Positions 13,032 through 14,416 of a DNA stretch of 14,416 nucleotides are shown here, piece after piece. Source of the stretch: Bacillota bacterium. GTDB lineage: Bacteria; Bacillota; Clostridia; Oscillospirales; Oscillospiraceae. The translations under genes were made by a program, and so were the position numbers. The stretch is from the NCBI GenBank assembly GCA_029777215.1, contig JAKOSQ010000195.1, positions 1 through 14,416 on the forward strand, given 5' to 3'. The first letter of the stretch is position 1; each line of letters begins with the position of its first letter. The notes under the pieces were generated by a model that searched no databases, was not told where the DNA came from, and saw nothing but the letters and a program-made list of their open reading frames with translations.

Positions 13032-14005
13032 ATGAAAACGACATTATCCTCCGCGCCGAGGGCCTCAAGGAACACTTCACGGTCAAAAACGAGCGCGGCA
13101 AAAAGAAAACGCTTTACGCCGTCGACGGCGTAGACCTCGAGATCAAACGCGGGGAGACCTTCGGCCTCGTCGGCGAATCCGGCTGCGGGAAGTCTACCCT
13201 CGGCAAGACACTGCTCCGGCTATACGACGTGACGGACGGCAAGATCCTCTTCAACGGCGAGGACGTCACCAATCTGCCGGAGAAAAAGCTCAAGGACTTC
13301 CGCACGAAGGCGCAGATGATCTTTCAGGACCCCGCGTCCTGTCTCAACCCCCGCCGCCGCGTGGAGGACATTATTACCGAGCCCTACGCCGTCCACCGCA
13401 TCGGCAGCGCCGCCGAGCGGGCAGAGCGCGCCGCCGCCCTCTGCGATCAGGTCGGACTTTCGCAATCCTATCTGCGCCGCTACCCGCACGAGATGTCCGG
13501 CGGCCAGAAGCAGCGCGTCGGCATCGCCCGGGCCATCGCCTTGAAGCCCGAGCTCATCGTCTGCGACGAGCCGGTCTCCGCCCTCGACGTCTCCATTCAG
13601 GCGCAGGTCATCAACCTTCTCGCGGAGCTGCAGGCGCAGTACGGGCTGACCTATCTCTTCATCTCGCACAACCTCAGCGTCGTCGAGCACTGCTGCCAGC
13701 GAATTGCCGTCATGTATCTTGGCCGAATCGTCGAGCTGCTGCCGAGCGAGGACATTGCGCAGTCCGCCGTCCACCCCTATACGAAGGCGCTCATCTCCGC
13801 CGTTCCCGTGATTGCCGAGTGCGGCGGGACAAAGCGCGAGCGCATCGTCCTCACGGGCGATCTCCCGAGCCCCACGGACCCGCCGTCCGGCTGCGCCTTC
13901 CACACCCGCTGTCCCTATGCCACGGAGCGCTGCAGCGCCGAGTGTCCGTCCCTGCGCGAGATCGCGCCGGGCCATCTCGCCGCCTGCCATCTGTGTGAAC
14001 AATAA
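13028..14005 (+). CDS. oppF: Oligopeptide/dipeptide ABC transporter ATPase, OppF/DppF-type
   Basis: This is the second ATPase of the transporter, pairing with the OppD-type subunit as a heterodimer. The 325 residues carry Walker A GESGCGKS (49-56), Q-loop Gln100 (IFQDPASCLNPRR), signature MSGGQKQR (156-163), Walker B IVCDEP (177-182) then VSALD, and the switch His214 (SHNLSVVEHCC). The DPxxxLNPR motif and the C-terminal HPYTKALISAVP (249-260) are typical of the F subunit. The tail has C289, C295, C302, C306, C320 and C323, in the same C-x5-C-x6-C spacing as its partner. Its ATG overlaps the oppD stop codon; GGGAG lies about 11 nt upstream inside oppD, so the two are probably translated together. 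The binding-protein gene follows 30 bp later with its own ribosome site. Confidence 0.94.
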   Translation: MNENDIILRAEGLKEHFTVKNERGKKKTLYAVDGVDLEIKRGETFGLVGESGCGKSTLGKTLLRLYDVTDGKILFNGEDVTNLPEKKLKDFRTKAQMIFQDPASCLNPRRRVEDIITEPYAVHRIGSAAERAERAAALCDQVGLSQSYLRRYPHEMSGGQKQRVGIARAIALKPELIVCDEPVSALDVSIQAQVINLLAELQAQYGLTYLFISHNLSVVEHCCQRIAVMYLGRIVELLPSEDIAQSAVHPYTKALISAVPVIAECGGTKRERIVLTGDLPSPTDPPSGCAFHTRCPYATERCSAECPSLREIAPGHLAACHLCEQ

Positions 14006-14035
14006 GAAACAAATCGCAAACAGGAGGAAAAGAAA

Positions 14036-14416
14036 ATGAAAAAGCATACCCGCATCCTGGCGCTGCTTCTGGCCCTGTGCATGGCACTTTCCCTCGCGGC
14101 CTGCAGCGGCAATTCCGGCAGCTCCGGGTCTTCCAGCGCGTCCGGCAAGACCGTCGTCATCGGCTGCCAGACGGACCTCGTCACCCTCGACCCCGGCAAT
14201 ATGTACGAGCCGTACGCCAACATGATCTCCTACGCGGCCTACGACATGCTCTACCGTGTCAAGCCCGGCACCATGGGTGACCCCGAGCCGTCCGTCGCCA
14301 CCGGCTATAAGGTCGATGAAAGCAAAAAGGTCTACACCTTCACGCTCCGCAAGGACGTCGTCTTCGCCAGCGGCAACAAACTCACTGCCAAGGACGTCGT
14401 TTGGAGCATCAACCGC
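14036..14416 (+). CDS. Peptide ABC transporter substrate-binding lipoprotein (family 5), 5' part
   Basis: This is the extracellular binding protein that delivers peptides (or nickel) to the transporter; it is cut off by the right edge after 127 codons. A lipoprotein signal peptide is clear: MKKHTRILALLLALCMALSL, then the lipobox LAAC with Cys23 as the lipidated residue, followed by a Ser/Gly-rich linker (GNSGSSGSSSASG). The mature part starts KTVVIGCQTDLVTLDPGNMY, with the LDP motif typical of family 5 solute-binding proteins, then LRKDVVFASGNKLTAKDVVWSINR, the equivalent of the LR.gv.Fh.G.plTA.DV..s..R family signature. CAGGAGG lies before the ATG. The order ATPase-ATPase-binding protein differs from the common A-B-C-D-F order, so permease genes are expected further right. 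Confidence 0.93.
   Translation, partial: MKKHTRILALLLALCMALSLAACSGNSGSSGSSSASGKTVVIGCQTDLVTLDPGNMYEPYANMISYAAYDMLYRVKPGTMGDPEPSVATGYKVDESKKVYTFTLRKDVVFASGNKLTAKDVVWSINR

Overview
The window looks like part of a high-GC Clostridia chromosome (Firmicutes/Bacillota; an Oscillospiraceae-like gut or anaerobic lineage is my guess, not proven). The grounds are strong AGGAGG-type ribosome binding sites on most genes, TTGACA/TATAAT promoters, rho-independent terminators at most operon ends, an anaerobe-type flavodiiron protein, a DUF134 + NifX-like pair, and GC-rich codon use throughout. No rRNA, tRNA, CRISPR array, transposase or phage gene is visible. It is largely ordinary chromosomal gene content with several compact regulatory regions.

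Left part (1-4477, all minus strand): the 5' two thirds or so of a flavodiiron protein gene (fprA-like, running off the left edge), a methyl-accepting chemotaxis protein with a periplasmic/extracellular sensor, and a MATE-family multidrug exporter read from a TTG start. The chemotaxis and MATE genes each have their own terminator.

Middle (4478-8123, plus strand): a divergent control region leads into an ArsR/SmtB metal sensor followed 13 bp later by a Zn/Cd/Pb-type P1B-ATPase without the usual N-terminal metal-binding domain. Together they form a classic metal-sensing and efflux operon. A separate galE (UDP-glucose 4-epimerase) transcript follows and ends in a terminator shared with the convergent operon.

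8182-10496 (minus strand): a three-gene operon of separate coaB and coaC genes (two steps of coenzyme A synthesis, overlapping by ATGA) and a P1/DmpA-type N-terminal-nucleophile peptidase 3 bp downstream. This is the most thought-provoking neighbourhood, because some members of that peptidase family release beta-amino acids, and beta-alanine is a CoA building block.

10619-11651 (plus strand): a strong promoter with a repeated CATATGCCGA element drives a DUF134 helix-turn-helix protein and a NifX/NifB-like protein whose C-terminus has grown into a Cys/His-rich tandem repeat.

11652-14416 (plus strand): an intergenic stretch of about 400 bp holding a possible 35-codon ORF, a terminator and a promoter with a perfect dyad at its start point. 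It is followed by an oligopeptide/dipeptide ABC transporter locus (two ATPases, oppD- and oppF-like, then the lipoprotein substrate-binding protein, cut by the right edge). The permease genes are expected just outside the window.
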